Of a stretch of DNA of 64,000 bases, positions 18,275 through 27,743 are shown piece by piece (position 1 is the stretch's first letter; each line of letters begins with the position of its first letter). The DNA is taken from the NCBI RefSeq assembly GCF_036492835.1, contig NZ_AP025314.1:1364001-1428000 (forward strand). Direction: 5' to 3'. The translations under genes and the position numbers were made by a program. This DNA is from Fulvitalea axinellae (GTDB lineage Bacteria; Bacteroidota; Bacteroidia; Cytophagales; Cyclobacteriaceae). The notes under the pieces are model-generated. The model did not search any database, was not told where the DNA came from, and saw only the letters and a list, made by a program, of their open reading frames with translations.

Positions 18275-19129
18275 GTGGAAAAGAAGAAGAGTGGAGGGAG
18301 AGTCGGTGCTGTGGCGATAAAAGTTGCCGTGTTGTGCTTGGCGCTGTTTGCGTATGGTTGTGACATGATGGAGTATACGCGTTACGATATCGACTTTGAC
18401 AGCAAGGATAAGGACCAGATTGAGAAAAACCTGAAAAAACTGGCCGAGACACCGGGTAGCGAAGAAGCCGGAGCGTTTTCTTTCGCTTTTATGACCGACA
18501 GCCAAAACTTTTTCGATCGGCTGACGGAAGGTGTGGAGCATGTGAACCGCCGCGACGATTTCGAATTCGTGTTGGTGGGCGGAGACATTTGCGAATACGG
18601 TTTGCCTTCGGAATACGAATTGGGAATCGATAATTTCAAAGATTTGAAAAAGCCGTTTCTGCACACCATCGGTAACCACGATGCGTTGGGAGTCGGAGTG
18701 GAGGCTTATCGTGAGATGTACGGAGCCTTTGACTACACGTTTATCTACAAGCGGGTGAAGTTTGTCTCGATCAACACGAACTCACGTGAATTTCGAAAAT
18801 TCATGAAGGTGCCGGATGTGGATTGGCTGGAACAACAGCTGAAGAAAACTGACGAGCATGATTATACGATTGTGGTGTGCCATACGGGCTTTTATCCGGA
18901 CGACGATTCTTTTGACCAGAGTCTGTATCCGCAAATCGACAGCCTTTTGAGTAATACCAAGGATTTGGTGGCGGTAATCCACGGCCATGGCCACAGTAGC
19001 GGAACTTCTTATCCATTGACCAACAATATGATCCCGATGATTGAGGTTGGGCCTGTCTGTAAGCGTTTTTATTCGGTTTTCCATTTCGACGAAGGATCGT
19101 TGAGAGAAGAGGTGATTAATTACGACTAA
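18275..19129 (+). CDS. Calcineurin-like phosphoesterase lipoprotein
   Basis: 284 residues from a GTG start. The lipobox lies in LCLALFAYGC (Cys29). The metallophosphoesterase motifs are present in order: MTDSQNF (usual D-x-H, here D-S-Q), GGDICEYG, GNHDALG, VCHTGFY and GHGHSSG. The fold and most metal ligands are therefore intact, but the first motif has glutamine instead of histidine, which may change metal use or substrate. The substrate is unknown. The 312-bp gap upstream of it (17963-18274) shows no gene. A barrel-protein gene follows 47 bp downstream in the same direction. Confidence 0.8.
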   Translation: MEKKKSGGRVGAVAIKVAVLCLALFAYGCDMMEYTRYDIDFDSKDKDQIEKNLKKLAETPGSEEAGAFSFAFMTDSQNFFDRLTEGVEHVNRRDDFEFVLVGGDICEYGLPSEYELGIDNFKDLKKPFLHTIGNHDALGVGVEAYREMYGAFDYTFIYKRVKFVSINTNSREFRKFMKVPDVDWLEQQLKKTDEHDYTIVVCHTGFYPDDDSFDQSLYPQIDSLLSNTKDLVAVIHGHGHSSGTSYPLTNNMIPMIEVGPVCKRFYSVFHFDEGSLREEVINYD

Positions 19130-19176
19130 GCGTTAGCGGGTAATTTCAGTTTGGGTTTTCTTTCAGAAATAAGGTG

Positions 19177-19797
19177 ATGAAAAAGATATTGATATTGGCG
19201 CTGGTGTTGTTGGCGAGTGGAGTGACTCACGCTAATGGGGTGAAAGGGCTTGATTCGCTGACTAATAAGAAGCGTTCGTTGTGGATTCCGGATTTTGCCA
19301 AACTGCAATACGCTGGCGGGCTCGGCATGTTTTCGGTACACGGAGGCTACAATTTTGGCAAGCGCAGGCAACATGAGTTGGATTTGGGCTTCGGGTTTAA
19401 GCCTGAGGAAGTCCGCGGATCCGAGGATATTCAGTTATTGTCCGTGGGTTATCAGCTCAGCACGATCAAACCTATAGAATTGGGCAAAGGTTGGAGTATT
19501 GATCCGCTGACGGTCGGGATTACTTATATATTTTATTTCGACCAATACTTGGACGATCTGAAAGACGGTTTTCCTGAAGGGTATTATTTCCTTCGCAACG
19601 ACCAAACCTTGCAGTTGGGCCTTGAGGCCAGCGTTACCAAACGTTTTAAGAAGGGCAAAACGATAAAAGGAATGACGGCTTATTTCAACGCCAATCAGGA
19701 TTTGGTGTATCTGCTGAATACGTACCGGTCATTTAGGCAAGAGCACGGGCACTTGATTTCATTGGGTTGTGGGGTTGTGTTTCATTTTGAGTTGTAG
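19177..19797 (+). CDS. Predicted outer-membrane beta-barrel protein
   Basis: 206 residues. A signal peptide (MKKILILALVLLASGVTHA) is followed by alternating-residue beta strands rich in glycine and aromatics, ending in a strand with terminal VFHFEL. This is the layout of a small outer-membrane barrel. No family recognised. ATG 19177 is preferred over the GTG immediately before it. Likely cotranscribed with the phosphoesterase lipoprotein. Confidence 0.65.
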   Translation: MKKILILALVLLASGVTHANGVKGLDSLTNKKRSLWIPDFAKLQYAGGLGMFSVHGGYNFGKRRQHELDLGFGFKPEEVRGSEDIQLLSVGYQLSTIKPIELGKGWSIDPLTVGITYIFYFDQYLDDLKDGFPEGYYFLRNDQTLQLGLEASVTKRFKKGKTIKGMTAYFNANQDLVYLLNTYRSFRQEHGHLISLGCGVVFHFEL

Positions 19798-19958
19798 AAA
19801 TGAGAAAAAGCGATTTTCAGCGAGAAGATCGTTTTTTCTCCTCCGTCTTTAGTAATTGAAAAGCTTCCTGCGGAATCATTCTGAATTTTCCATTTGGTTT
19901 GATCGGGTTTGTTTTTTGGGTTATTTTCGACTGTATTTTTTACTTTTTAAGCAAAACC

Positions 19959-20567
19959 ATGTCGATTAATCTGGAAGATATTAGAAAAAATTATCGTCGA
20001 ATGGACGACGATAAACTTGAGCGTATTGCGGCGAACGATACCGCTGAATTGATGCCTGAAGTGGTGGAGGTTTTGAAAGAGGAGATCGAGCGCAGAGGTT
20101 TAGGCGAAGGTCTCTTGGCCGGCGTGGAGACTATGGCGGATGGCGGACCTGCGGAAGAGGAAGTAGAGCTGTTTGTGAAAAGGCTAAAAAGCGTTCCGTG
20201 CCCGGAGTGCGGAGCCAAAGGCAAGGATAACTCGGGAATCATCGTGAGGTCGGTGATGAGCTTTATATTGCTTACGACTTATTCTGCCCAACCAAAGGTA
20301 TGTTGTCCGGATTGCGCTAAACGAAAAAAACTAAACGCTTTGATAAAGACCGTCTTGTTGGGGTGGTGGGGAATACCCGTAGGATTGTTTCGGACACCGC
20401 TTTCACTTTGGCAAACATATCGGGACTCGAAACAGAAAGAAGGCCAAAGTGAGGGGATTTTGCTCACGTACGTTATGAAAGACTACGGTTATTTGCGGGC
20501 GGAGTGGGGTTCTGACGAAGGGATTTCCCAAATCGTTCGACATAGGAATGATAATCCCGAGGCGTAG
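19959..20567 (+). CDS. Hypothetical protein with zinc-ribbon-like cysteines
   Basis: 202 residues, not recognised. An N-terminal helical segment (residues 1-75: LEDIRKNYRRMDDDKLERIA, VLKEEIERRGL) is followed by two cysteine pairs, VPCPECGAKG and VCCPDCAKRKK, about 35 residues apart with a hydrophobic stretch between them (SVMSFILLTTY). A second hydrophobic stretch (LIKTVLLGWWGIPVGLF) comes next. This suggests a membrane-associated zinc-ribbon protein. The start at 19959 is the first ATG with a plausible soluble N-terminus. Confidence 0.6.
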   Translation: MSINLEDIRKNYRRMDDDKLERIAANDTAELMPEVVEVLKEEIERRGLGEGLLAGVETMADGGPAEEEVELFVKRLKSVPCPECGAKGKDNSGIIVRSVMSFILLTTYSAQPKVCCPDCAKRKKLNALIKTVLLGWWGIPVGLFRTPLSLWQTYRDSKQKEGQSEGILLTYVMKDYGYLRAEWGSDEGISQIVRHRNDNPEA

Positions 20568-20732
20568 AGTGGCCGTTAGGTCAGTTTCCGGCTGACAACC
20601 ATCTTTCAAAGCTCTTGGATACATATTTTGGAAACACCTTTTAAATCAGCCTCGGAGCCATCTTGAGACTGTTTTTTTAGGATTTTTCGAGTGTCCGTAC
20701 AATAGGGTGTGGCGAAAATTAAGCGCTTGGAG

Positions 20733-20765
20733 TTGGCCTAAGCCGAAAAATAATGAATATATTTG
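20733..20765 (+). promoter_or_regulatory. Promoter of accD
   Basis: TATATTTG (20758-20765) matches the TAnnTTTG -7 element, and TTGG (20733-20736) lies 21 bp upstream. The predicted leader is about 95 nt. The 299-bp gap between 20568 and 20866 otherwise contains no gene that I can support. Confidence 0.6.
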
Positions 20766-20866
20766 CCCGGTATTCTCCCGCGGCGCGATCCTTCCCGGAA
20801 ACATTCGGTTTCCTCGTATCGCTCTGCGGGCCAATAAGCTTTTTTGTAGACAAACAGAATCAAACC

Positions 20867-21709
20867 ATGGCTTGGTTTACCAGAAAAGAAAAAGGCATCC
20901 AGACGCCTACGGAAGCGAAGAAAGACCTGCCCAAAGGGCTTTGGTACAAGTCTCCGAGCGGAAAGATCATCCATATGCGCGAGCTGAAAAAGAACTGCTA
21001 CGTGTGTCCTGACGACGGATATCACGTGCGTATCGGCTCCAAAGAATATTTCCAGATACTTTTTGACGACAACAAATTCACCGAACTAGACACCGACGTA
21101 GTGTCGGGTGACCCGTTGGAGTTTCAGGACACGAAGTCGTACAAGTTCCGTATCGAATCCACTCAGCGTAAATCAGGTCTTAAAGACGCTGTGCGTTCGG
21201 CCCATGGCAAGATCAACGGACATGATTTGGTGATTTCCTGCATGGATTTCGGCTTTATCGGCGGTTCTATGGGATCTGTTGTAGGCGAGAAAATCGCCCG
21301 CGCCATCCAGTATTCGCTCGATAACAAGATCCCGTTCATGATGATCTCAAAATCTGGCGGGGCGCGTATGATGGAAGCCGGCTTCTCGTTGATGCAGATG
21401 GCCAAGACTTCCGCCAAGTTGGCCCGTTTGGCCGAGGCCAAGATTCCTTACATCTCTCTGCTTACAGATCCAACCACGGGTGGCGTTACGGCGTCGTACG
21501 CCATGTTGGGCGACTTCAACATCGCCGAGCCGGGGGCTTTGATCGGTTTTGCCGGTCCGCGCGTTATCCGCGAGACTATCGGCAAGGATCTTCCTAAAGG
21601 GTTCCAAAGCTCGGAATTCGTTCAGGACCACGGTTTCCTCGATTTTATCGTGGACCGCAGGAAGATGAAGAAAAAGATTTCTACGTTATTGGAAATGCTG
21701 GGGTATTAA
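20867..21709 (+). CDS. accD: Acetyl-CoA carboxylase carboxyltransferase beta subunit
   Basis: 280 residues. It transfers carboxyl from carboxybiotin to acetyl-CoA to make malonyl-CoA, in complex with AccA. The carboxyltransferase core is intact: [46 protein letters not shown] and [13 protein letters not shown]. The N-terminal zinc ribbon that normally has two CxxC pairs is degenerate: the first pair reads SPSG (WYKSPSGK) and the second reads CPDD (YVCPDDGY). From memory, other Bacteroidota AccD proteins also lack these cysteines. ATG 20867 gives the family start [10 protein letters not shown]; the upstream frame includes the promoter. Confidence 0.95.
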   Translation: MAWFTRKEKGIQTPTEAKKDLPKGLWYKSPSGKIIHMRELKKNCYVCPDDGYHVRIGSKEYFQILFDDNKFTELDTDVVSGDPLEFQDTKSYKFRIESTQRKSGLKDAVRSAHGKINGHDLVISCMDFGFIGGSMGSVVGEKIARAIQYSLDNKIPFMMISKSGGARMMEAGFSLMQMAKTSAKLARLAEAKIPYISLLTDPTTGGVTASYAMLGDFNIAEPGALIGFAGPRVIRETIGKDLPKGFQSSEFVQDHGFLDFIVDRRKMKKKISTLLEMLGY

Positions 21710-21745
21710 TTACCCCTTTTTCTTTATGGGTTCCGGCCGTTCTTT

Positions 21746-21753
21746 TATCTTTG
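21746..21753 (+). promoter_or_regulatory. -7 element upstream of nqrF
   Basis: TATCTTTG matches the Bacteroidota -7 consensus. It lies 45 bp upstream of the nqrF ATG and within the 88-bp gap after accD, suggesting independent transcription. Confidence 0.5.
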
Positions 21754-21797
21754 CGGACTGGAATTTTATACCAAACAATCAAAATTTGTAGCTTAAG

Positions 21798-23096
21798 ATG
21801 AGCACAATTATCATCACATCGATCGTCGCGTTTACGCTCGTGATCCTGTTGTTGGTTTTCGTGTTGCTTTTTGCGCAAAAGAAATTGGTGAGCTCGGGTG
21901 ACGTGACCATCAAGATCAACGGCGAGAAAGAAGTGACCGTACCGGCGGGTGGAACCTTGCTTAACACGCTGACGTCGCAGAAGATCCTCCTTCCATCGGC
22001 TTGCGGTGGTGGCGGTACCTGCGCCATGTGTAAGTGCCAAGTGCCAGAGGGTGGCGGCGACGTGTTGCCAACCGAAGAAGGACACTTGAGCCGTTCCGAA
22101 AGATCCGAAAAGGTACGCCTCGCCTGCCAGGTGAAGGTGAAAAACGATATGGAAATCACCGTTCCCGAAGAAGTCTTCGGTATTAAGAAGTGGGAGTGCG
22201 AGGTGATCTCCAACTACAACGTTTCTACCTTTATCAAGGAATTCAAGGTTAGGTTGCCGGAAGGCGAAACCATGGATTTCGAAGCCGGTGGATACATCCA
22301 GATCGACGTGCCGGAAGTGACCGTTAACTTTAGGGATATGGACATCACTCCTCATCCTGAGTTGGGCCACCCGAAAGACGTGTACAGGGAAGATTGGGAC
22401 AAATTCGGAATGTGGGACCTGAAAATGGTCAACGACGAGCCGATCTACCGCGCATACTCTATGGCTAACCACCCTGCCGAGGGTGACATCGTGATGCTGA
22501 CTATCCGTATCGCCACTCCGCCGTGGGATCGCGCCAAGAACACTTGGATGGACGTGAACCCGGGTATCTGCTCATCTTACGTGTTCTCTCGTAAGCCGGG
22601 CGACAAGGTGACGGTTTCGGGCCCTTACGGTGAATTCAGCATCAACCCGACCGAACGCGAGATGGTTTACATCGGCGGTGGTGCCGGTATGGCGCCTCTC
22701 CGCGCTCAGATCTTCCACTTGTTCCACACCGAGAAGTCTTCGCGTAAGGTTTCTTACTGGTATGGTGGACGTTCGAAAAAAGAACTTTTCTACACGCCTC
22801 ATTTCCGCGCTATCGAGAAGGACTTCCCGAACTTCCAGTTCAATATTGCGCTTTCGGAGCCGCTTCCGGAAGACAACTGGAAAGTGAAGAAAAGCATCGA
22901 CGACAAGGAAGGTGACGGTTACACGGGCTTCATCCACCAGGCGTTGTTCGACAACTACCTGAAGGATCACGAGGACTTGGACGAGGTGGAATTCTACCTC
23001 TGCGGACCTCCGATGATGAACGCCGCCGTTCTGAACATGCTCGACGAGCTTGGCGTACCGCCGGAAAACATTCGCTTTGACGACTTCGGAGGCTGA
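21798..23096 (+). CDS. nqrF: Na+-translocating NADH:quinone reductase subunit F
   Basis: 432 residues. NqrF is the NADH-oxidising entry subunit of the sodium-pumping Na+-NQR complex. One N-terminal membrane helix (about residues 4-26) is followed by a [2Fe-2S] ferredoxin domain with Cys69, Cys75, Cys78 and Cys110 ([12 protein letters not shown] ... RLACQ). Next come an FAD domain (RAYSMANHP) and an NADH domain ([21 protein letters not shown]; terminal DDFGG). The complex needs NqrA-E, but none of those genes flank it. Its neighbours are accD upstream and a terminator and AT-rich accessory genes downstream. Confidence 0.95.
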   Translation: MSTIIITSIVAFTLVILLLVFVLLFAQKKLVSSGDVTIKINGEKEVTVPAGGTLLNTLTSQKILLPSACGGGGTCAMCKCQVPEGGGDVLPTEEGHLSRSERSEKVRLACQVKVKNDMEITVPEEVFGIKKWECEVISNYNVSTFIKEFKVRLPEGETMDFEAGGYIQIDVPEVTVNFRDMDITPHPELGHPKDVYREDWDKFGMWDLKMVNDEPIYRAYSMANHPAEGDIVMLTIRIATPPWDRAKNTWMDVNPGICSSYVFSRKPGDKVTVSGPYGEFSINPTEREMVYIGGGAGMAPLRAQIFHLFHTEKSSRKVSYWYGGRSKKELFYTPHFRAIEKDFPNFQFNIALSEPLPEDNWKVKKSIDDKEGDGYTGFIHQALFDNYLKDHEDLDEVEFYLCGPPMMNAAVLNMLDELGVPPENIRFDDFGG

Positions 23097-23124
23097 TTTA
23101 TCGCTCTTCGTGATTATAAAATAC

Positions 23125-23153
23125 AAAAGACCGTCAGTTTTGGCGGTCTTTTT
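23125..23153 (+). terminator. Terminator after nqrF
   Basis: AAAAGACCG and CGGTCTTTTT arms flank a 10-nt loop. The following stretch to 23549 is AT-rich and holds no gene that I can support. Confidence 0.7.
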
Positions 23154-23549
23154 CTTTTGATAAAAGTTTTACTACATGTGAGCACTGCTCTTTATTTGGT
23201 TAATTCCTCTAAGTTGTTAAATTAGAGGGAGATAAAGGTGGGAGTTGTTGTGGTATGGGTTATGTTGTCATAACAGACTAAGAGTCTATGTCCGAAATTT
23301 TTCGAATCGGGTTCAGATTAAATAGTGTATGATCCCATTAAGCGGAAGGATTATTTGGACCCCGCTGTTAGTTAGTCCCCTTTTTCGTGGAGATTCACAA
23401 TCTCTTTTACGTTTCTACTTTGAGCTACTTAATTTCCTGTAAGAGCTAATATCAATTTTTTGTTCTTCGAAGATTAAGTGAGAGATAGAGTTAAGTGCGG
23501 AGCCGAAAGATTTGATGCGATTTTTATAGGGTGTTCTAAACTTAAAAAA

Positions 23550-24044
23550 ATGAAATTCTCATTCTCCGTAATAGTATGTGTTTTTATTGCCATAAACTGT
23601 TTCTCACAAGAAACTTTTACTGAGCGTAAGGGATCAAAATTTTTTCCTGGACATCTACATGCCGTGATAACTGTGGATAGCGCCAGTATCCATTATCAGT
23701 TATTTAACCATTGGTACACTTCCGCATATACTCAATATCGTGATATAAAAATTCCTAGGAATGAGCTTGGGGATTTTAACAGTGGTAATGATACCTTATC
23801 TATAATTTTGTATGGGAATAAAGTCAAGTTGTTTGATAAGAGGTATAATCTGAATAGAAAAGTTAAACACCAAAAGCTTTGTGCCTCATTGGAAGCGATG
23901 AGAAAAATATCTTATGCAGTTAGCATTTCGGATAATCATCAAAATATAAGGCATTTCCATTTGTTTGTCCCTGATGATTTAAATCTGCTAGAAGAGAGTT
24001 TTAGGAAACTTGTAAATGAAAATTTGAGAGAGATCAAAAAATAA
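23550..24044 (+). CDS. Secreted hypothetical protein
   Basis: 164 residues, not recognised. A signal peptide (MKFSFSVIVCVFIAINCFSQ) is cleaved before ETFTERKGSK; the mature part is a mixed alpha/beta domain with many tyrosines and histidines and a basic C-terminus. Codon use is more AT-rich than in the flanking housekeeping genes. ATG 23550 starts the signal peptide; the 24 residues possible upstream are unlikely. It is followed 85 bp later by another AT-rich secreted gene, so the two may form an accessory pair. Confidence 0.55.
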   Translation: MKFSFSVIVCVFIAINCFSQETFTERKGSKFFPGHLHAVITVDSASIHYQLFNHWYTSAYTQYRDIKIPRNELGDFNSGNDTLSIILYGNKVKLFDKRYNLNRKVKHQKLCASLEAMRKISYAVSISDNHQNIRHFHLFVPDDLNLLEESFRKLVNENLREIKK

Positions 24045-24129
24045 GATGCTTATGTGAGCGAAAAAATGTATGGCTCATTCTGTTCGCATGAACATTAAAA
24101 ATCCTCGTTATCAACCAAAAGACAAGAAG

Positions 24130-25263
24130 ATGAAACTTTTTTGTAGAATTGTATTTTTAGCCTTAATAGTGTTTAGTTGTGATTCTGGTGAAAAACGTAA
24201 TGTGGAAATAGAGGGGTATCTGAAGAGCAACCACTTATCGCCAAAAGACTATGTAATCTCAAAGTTTGTTGATCATGATTATGTATTTGTAGGAGAGCAA
24301 CACCGAATAAAACATGAGGTGGAATTCGTCAGTGCAATGATCCCGGAACTTTACAAAAATGGAATCACGAACTTGGCTATTGAGTATGGCGTTTCGTCTA
24401 ATCAACCGATGCTTGATTCGTTGTTAAGCATGAAACAGTGGGATCAAGACTTTGCTTATCAGGTCGCTTCAGGTGGTTTTTTTATTACTTGGGGGTATCA
24501 GGAGTATATAGATATATTAAAACGGGCTTGGGAAGTAAACCAAACAATACCCAAAGGGCAAAAGAGATTCCGAATAGTCTATTTAAACACCGATTACTTC
24601 CCTGAGAAAAGAGGGAAAGCCAAGTATGGAGGAGTTGATCCTGATATGCATATGTCCAAGTTACTCCAAAAAGAAGTGATAGATAAAAATGAGAAAGCCC
24701 TAATCTATAGCGGGATGAATCATGCTTTTACACAGTTTCACCAACCTTTTTATCGTTCCAAGAAAGGGAAGTCTTTCATTCGGTATGATAAGCGCTTGGG
24801 AAATTTGATCCACAAAGAATATCCTGATAAGACATTTACCATTTTTCTACATGCTCCTTGGGAGTCAAGAAAGCGAAACAGCAGAAGAATGGTCAGGCCT
24901 GTTAACGGCGTAATTGATGTTTGTATGAAATATCTTGAAAATAAACCTATGGGGGTGGATATTAACGGCACTCCTTTGGGGCAATTGAAGTCAAGCGATT
25001 CTTTCTATTCAATTGCGGATGAATATGTTACGTTTGGAGATATCTGTGATGGTTATATATTCTTGAAGCCATATAGTGAATTCGAGAGAGTAAGCGTGGC
25101 GAATAATTTTTACACTAAAGAAAATCTGGATAGAATAAGAAAGTATTATATCGGAATAGGAATCTCGGAGAAAAAGGTTAATTCTTGGACAAAAGAGACC
25201 ATAGATAGAATAATCTCGGATGAGGCTAACTTTCTTATAAAGGGGGCCAAACGGCTAAAATAA
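24130..25263 (+). CDS. Lipoprotein of the EreA/ChaN-like superfamily
   Basis: 377 residues. The lipobox LALIVFSC gives Cys17 (MKLFCRIVFLALIVFSC). The mature domain has DYVFVGEQHRIKHEVEFV followed by NLAIEYGVSSNQPMLD, the G-E-x-H ... E arrangement of erythromycin-esterase/ChaN (Tiki-like) proteins, and later YSGMNHAFTQFH, which could supply another active-site histidine. The activity is unknown: the superfamily includes esterases, haem-binding proteins and proteases. AT-rich codon use and position next to another unknown secreted gene suggest an accessory locus. The start at 24130 puts the signal sequence at the N-terminus. Confidence 0.55.
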   Translation: MKLFCRIVFLALIVFSCDSGEKRNVEIEGYLKSNHLSPKDYVISKFVDHDYVFVGEQHRIKHEVEFVSAMIPELYKNGITNLAIEYGVSSNQPMLDSLLSMKQWDQDFAYQVASGGFFITWGYQEYIDILKRAWEVNQTIPKGQKRFRIVYLNTDYFPEKRGKAKYGGVDPDMHMSKLLQKEVIDKNEKALIYSGMNHAFTQFHQPFYRSKKGKSFIRYDKRLGNLIHKEYPDKTFTIFLHAPWESRKRNSRRMVRPVNGVIDVCMKYLENKPMGVDINGTPLGQLKSSDSFYSIADEYVTFGDICDGYIFLKPYSEFERVSVANNFYTKENLDRIRKYYIGIGISEKKVNSWTKETIDRIISDEANFLIKGAKRLK

Positions 25264-25377
25264 ATACTGGGTGCTACTGAAATGACTTTCCTTGAAATAA
25301 AAGTGGAAAAACCCTGCATGTTGGACTTTTGCCTATTTTATATATTCTAAAAAAGTGAGTTGCCTGTCGTTCGCCAT

Positions 25378-27600
25378 TTAGACCTCTTGGCTTCCCGCCA
25401 ATTTTTCCTGTATCCTTCCGGCCCGGGGATTCATTATTTCAAAAAACGCCTCACAAATTTCCCTAAGGGTGGCGAATTCCAATGCCAGTTCCTGAGATGG
25501 GGTTCCTAGCATTGCTCGTATCGCTCCCTTTTTTTGATGAAAATTTAGGGCCCCCTGCAGAAATCCACTTTCAAACAATCCGAGTTCGTGATTGCCTAGC
25601 GGGCGGTAATCGTTAAACATTTGGTTATGCGAAGACTTATGGAATGTTGTAAAGGGTAGGGACGTATCGGAGTCCAGCCAATTGTCCAGACCCTGGGCCA
25701 TAATGTCTCGGAATAGGTGTATGGTTTCGCTCTTGATTCTTTCCAGCTTTCTGGCGTGTTTCCAAGGTTTTCGTAGCATTTCACGCAACTCCGACGAACT
25801 TACTCGTTCGGCTTTGGGGTTCATGACCCGGTGTAGGTCGATTATGTAGCTGTACATCCAAGTAAAGTCGGAGTTGTGGTCTACGGGATGCAGGGTTTTG
25901 TCTTTGAAATCGTAGAAAATATTGTCAAGGTTAATGCTCCGCAGGATTCGGTCATTGTTGCCCAGCATCAGGTCATAAAAGGCCAGTTCGCCCAAGGCGA
26001 GATTATAGGAGTCGTCTTCGCCGAATTTAATGGATTTGGCTTCTTGCGGACTTATCGCACCCAAACAAGTTCCCATGGCCGCTTCAAATATCACTAAAGC
26101 TTTAATGGAGGTGGAACGGAAAGTGTCGAGGCTGTTTCTTAGGCTTTTGTCATGCAGTGTCTGGGCAAACTGTATCAGCTGGGCGAAGGCTACACTGTTC
26201 CTTTCCAAGCGGTAAGCTTTTTGTGAACGGACCTTTGGGCTATCCATCGTTTCAAGCATCCGGGACGCGAATATCTCGCGTTCGGGCGAAGGGGACAACG
26301 AGCCCTCGCGGAGTACTTTTAGGTATAGTTTTTCTCCGCCGGTACCCGTTAGTTCGAATACGCTAGTTTGCGATCCCATTCCAAGTACCGGACGACAGGC
26401 CGTAAGCCCGGCTATTTTGTCTTCCAATGTGGCTCCGGCCGGGGCGTCAGTCTCGTCGGTCGGAGTGGGGGACGCTGTTTCGGAATCTTGTCGTTTTGGC
26501 AAAAAGTAACGCGGGTCCGGCGGGTCAAGTGACGCTACCAGATCACCGGCGTCCGGCGTTACGAAAACATATTCCTCCGGTTTGCGGGTGACAAATCTAT
26601 AGCCTTTGATACGTGCCATGGACCAACTGTTGCGTAGGGCCAAGGTATGCTCTTGCGCCATCATGTCCAAGATGGTAAAATGGTTGGACATCAGTTCGAA
26701 TACGTTCGCCAAATGGGTTATCGGTGTGTGAAACGCCAGATGCGGACCTTTGGGGTTTGCCATGCCGGATATGGGAAGGTAGGTGCCGTGCTCCATCAGG
26801 CGACGGGGAAAACGGGTTCCTATCACTTTGTTTTGGCGGAAACCTTCTTGAAGTAGAATGTCTTCGGGACCTCGGGCCTCCTCCAGTTTTTCGTCACTGG
26901 TGATCAGATAGAGCAACGGTTTGTGGGGATGCTTGTCGTCTATGAGCTTAAGCGGTAGGGTCTGTCCCAACGGACTGCGTAAAAGGCGCAATACCATACC
27001 GTTTACCAAAGACCTCAGCTGAGCTCCCGAGCCGTGGCTCCAGTCGCCTTTGATCAGCAAATCGGCGCACTGAGTCCTCCATAGCTCGTTTACTTTCTGT
27101 TCGTTTTCGCCTGTTTCGGTGAGCACGGGCAGTTCGAAACGCTCCAGTGTATCGGCCAATTCGCCACGGGCTTGGTCTATGGCGCACAGAAGGTTTTCCA
27201 TCAAGTCCAGTTCCCGGAAAAAAGAGAGCCGGCGTTCGGGAATCGGGTTTTTGGCGTTCCAGTCGAATATGGCTTCCTCCACAAATTCCAAGGCTTCTAA
27301 ACTGTGGTTTATGGCGCCGTGGAAAACGCCTTCGTCATATTCTTTGCAGGAGAGGGCTTTGGTTTGCAAGTCTCGGGCCTCCCAATATTTTTCCAGCGCT
27401 TTGGCTATGGCCGATAGACTGGGACCGTGCGGGTGCTCGGCGATTTTGGCGGGAGTCTCGGCTCCGGCTTTTTCCAAAAAAGACATTCTCAGAGGTAAAG
27501 CCCGACGGTCGAGACTCAGGGGCGGGGGCAACCGCGCGACCCCGGAGACGCCTGATGCCCTGCGAGTTTTTCCCTGATGTTCGAGATTTGAAAACGTCAT
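25378..27600 (-). CDS. Large protein with kinase-like C-terminal domain
   Basis: 740 residues, family not recognised. About residues 1-370 are helical and lack a signal peptide; the first 45 residues are arginine/proline rich. A low-complexity linker (about 372-392, ASPTPTDETDAPAG) leads to a domain with kinase-fold landmarks. These are a glycine loop LGMGSQTSVFEL (about 406-417), a candidate ATP-binding Lys428 (LYLKVL) and Glu442. A catalytic-loop-like stretch LMLGNNDRILRSINLDNIFYD (LGNNDR about 546-551, N557, N560) and a metal-site-like HPVDHNSDF (Asp574) follow. The order resembles actin-fragmin/PI-kinase-like folds, which is an inference. It is a single gene with GC content like the rest of the chromosome. 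Confidence 0.5.
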   Translation of the reverse strand: MTFSNLEHQGKTRRASGVSGVARLPPPLSLDRRALPLRMSFLEKAGAETPAKIAEHPHGPSLSAIAKALEKYWEARDLQTKALSCKEYDEGVFHGAINHSLEALEFVEEAIFDWNAKNPIPERRLSFFRELDLMENLLCAIDQARGELADTLERFELPVLTETGENEQKVNELWRTQCADLLIKGDWSHGSGAQLRSLVNGMVLRLLRSPLGQTLPLKLIDDKHPHKPLLYLITSDEKLEEARGPEDILLQEGFRQNKVIGTRFPRRLMEHGTYLPISGMANPKGPHLAFHTPITHLANVFELMSNHFTILDMMAQEHTLALRNSWSMARIKGYRFVTRKPEEYVFVTPDAGDLVASLDPPDPRYFLPKRQDSETASPTPTDETDAPAGATLEDKIAGLTACRPVLGMGSQTSVFELTGTGGEKLYLKVLREGSLSPSPEREIFASRMLETMDSPKVRSQKAYRLERNSVAFAQLIQFAQTLHDKSLRNSLDTFRSTSIKALVIFEAAMGTCLGAISPQEAKSIKFGEDDSYNLALGELAFYDLMLGNNDRILRSINLDNIFYDFKDKTLHPVDHNSDFTWMYSYIIDLHRVMNPKAERVSSSELREMLRKPWKHARKLERIKSETIHLFRDIMAQGLDNWLDSDTSLPFTTFHKSSHNQMFNDYRPLGNHELGLFESGFLQGALNFHQKKGAIRAMLGTPSQELALEFATLREICEAFFEIMNPRAGRIQEKLAGSQEV

Positions 27601-27679
27601 GTGGCCGCATTATCGGAACCTTTTGCTGGTTTTGCTCGGTATCTTATTGCGCAATAAGTTGACCGGTTTTCAAGCTTTA

Positions 27680-27718
27680 AAAACAGTAAAGCCATTCGGT
27701 TTGTAACTCCGAATGGCC
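27680..27718 (-). terminator. Terminator after the SIMPL gene
   Basis: GCCATTCGG (27691-27699) pairs with CCGAATGGC (27709-27717); the minus strand then reads into a T-rich tract. Confidence 0.6.
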
Positions 27719-27743
27719 TTGTGTTTAGTGTCTCACTTCTTAT

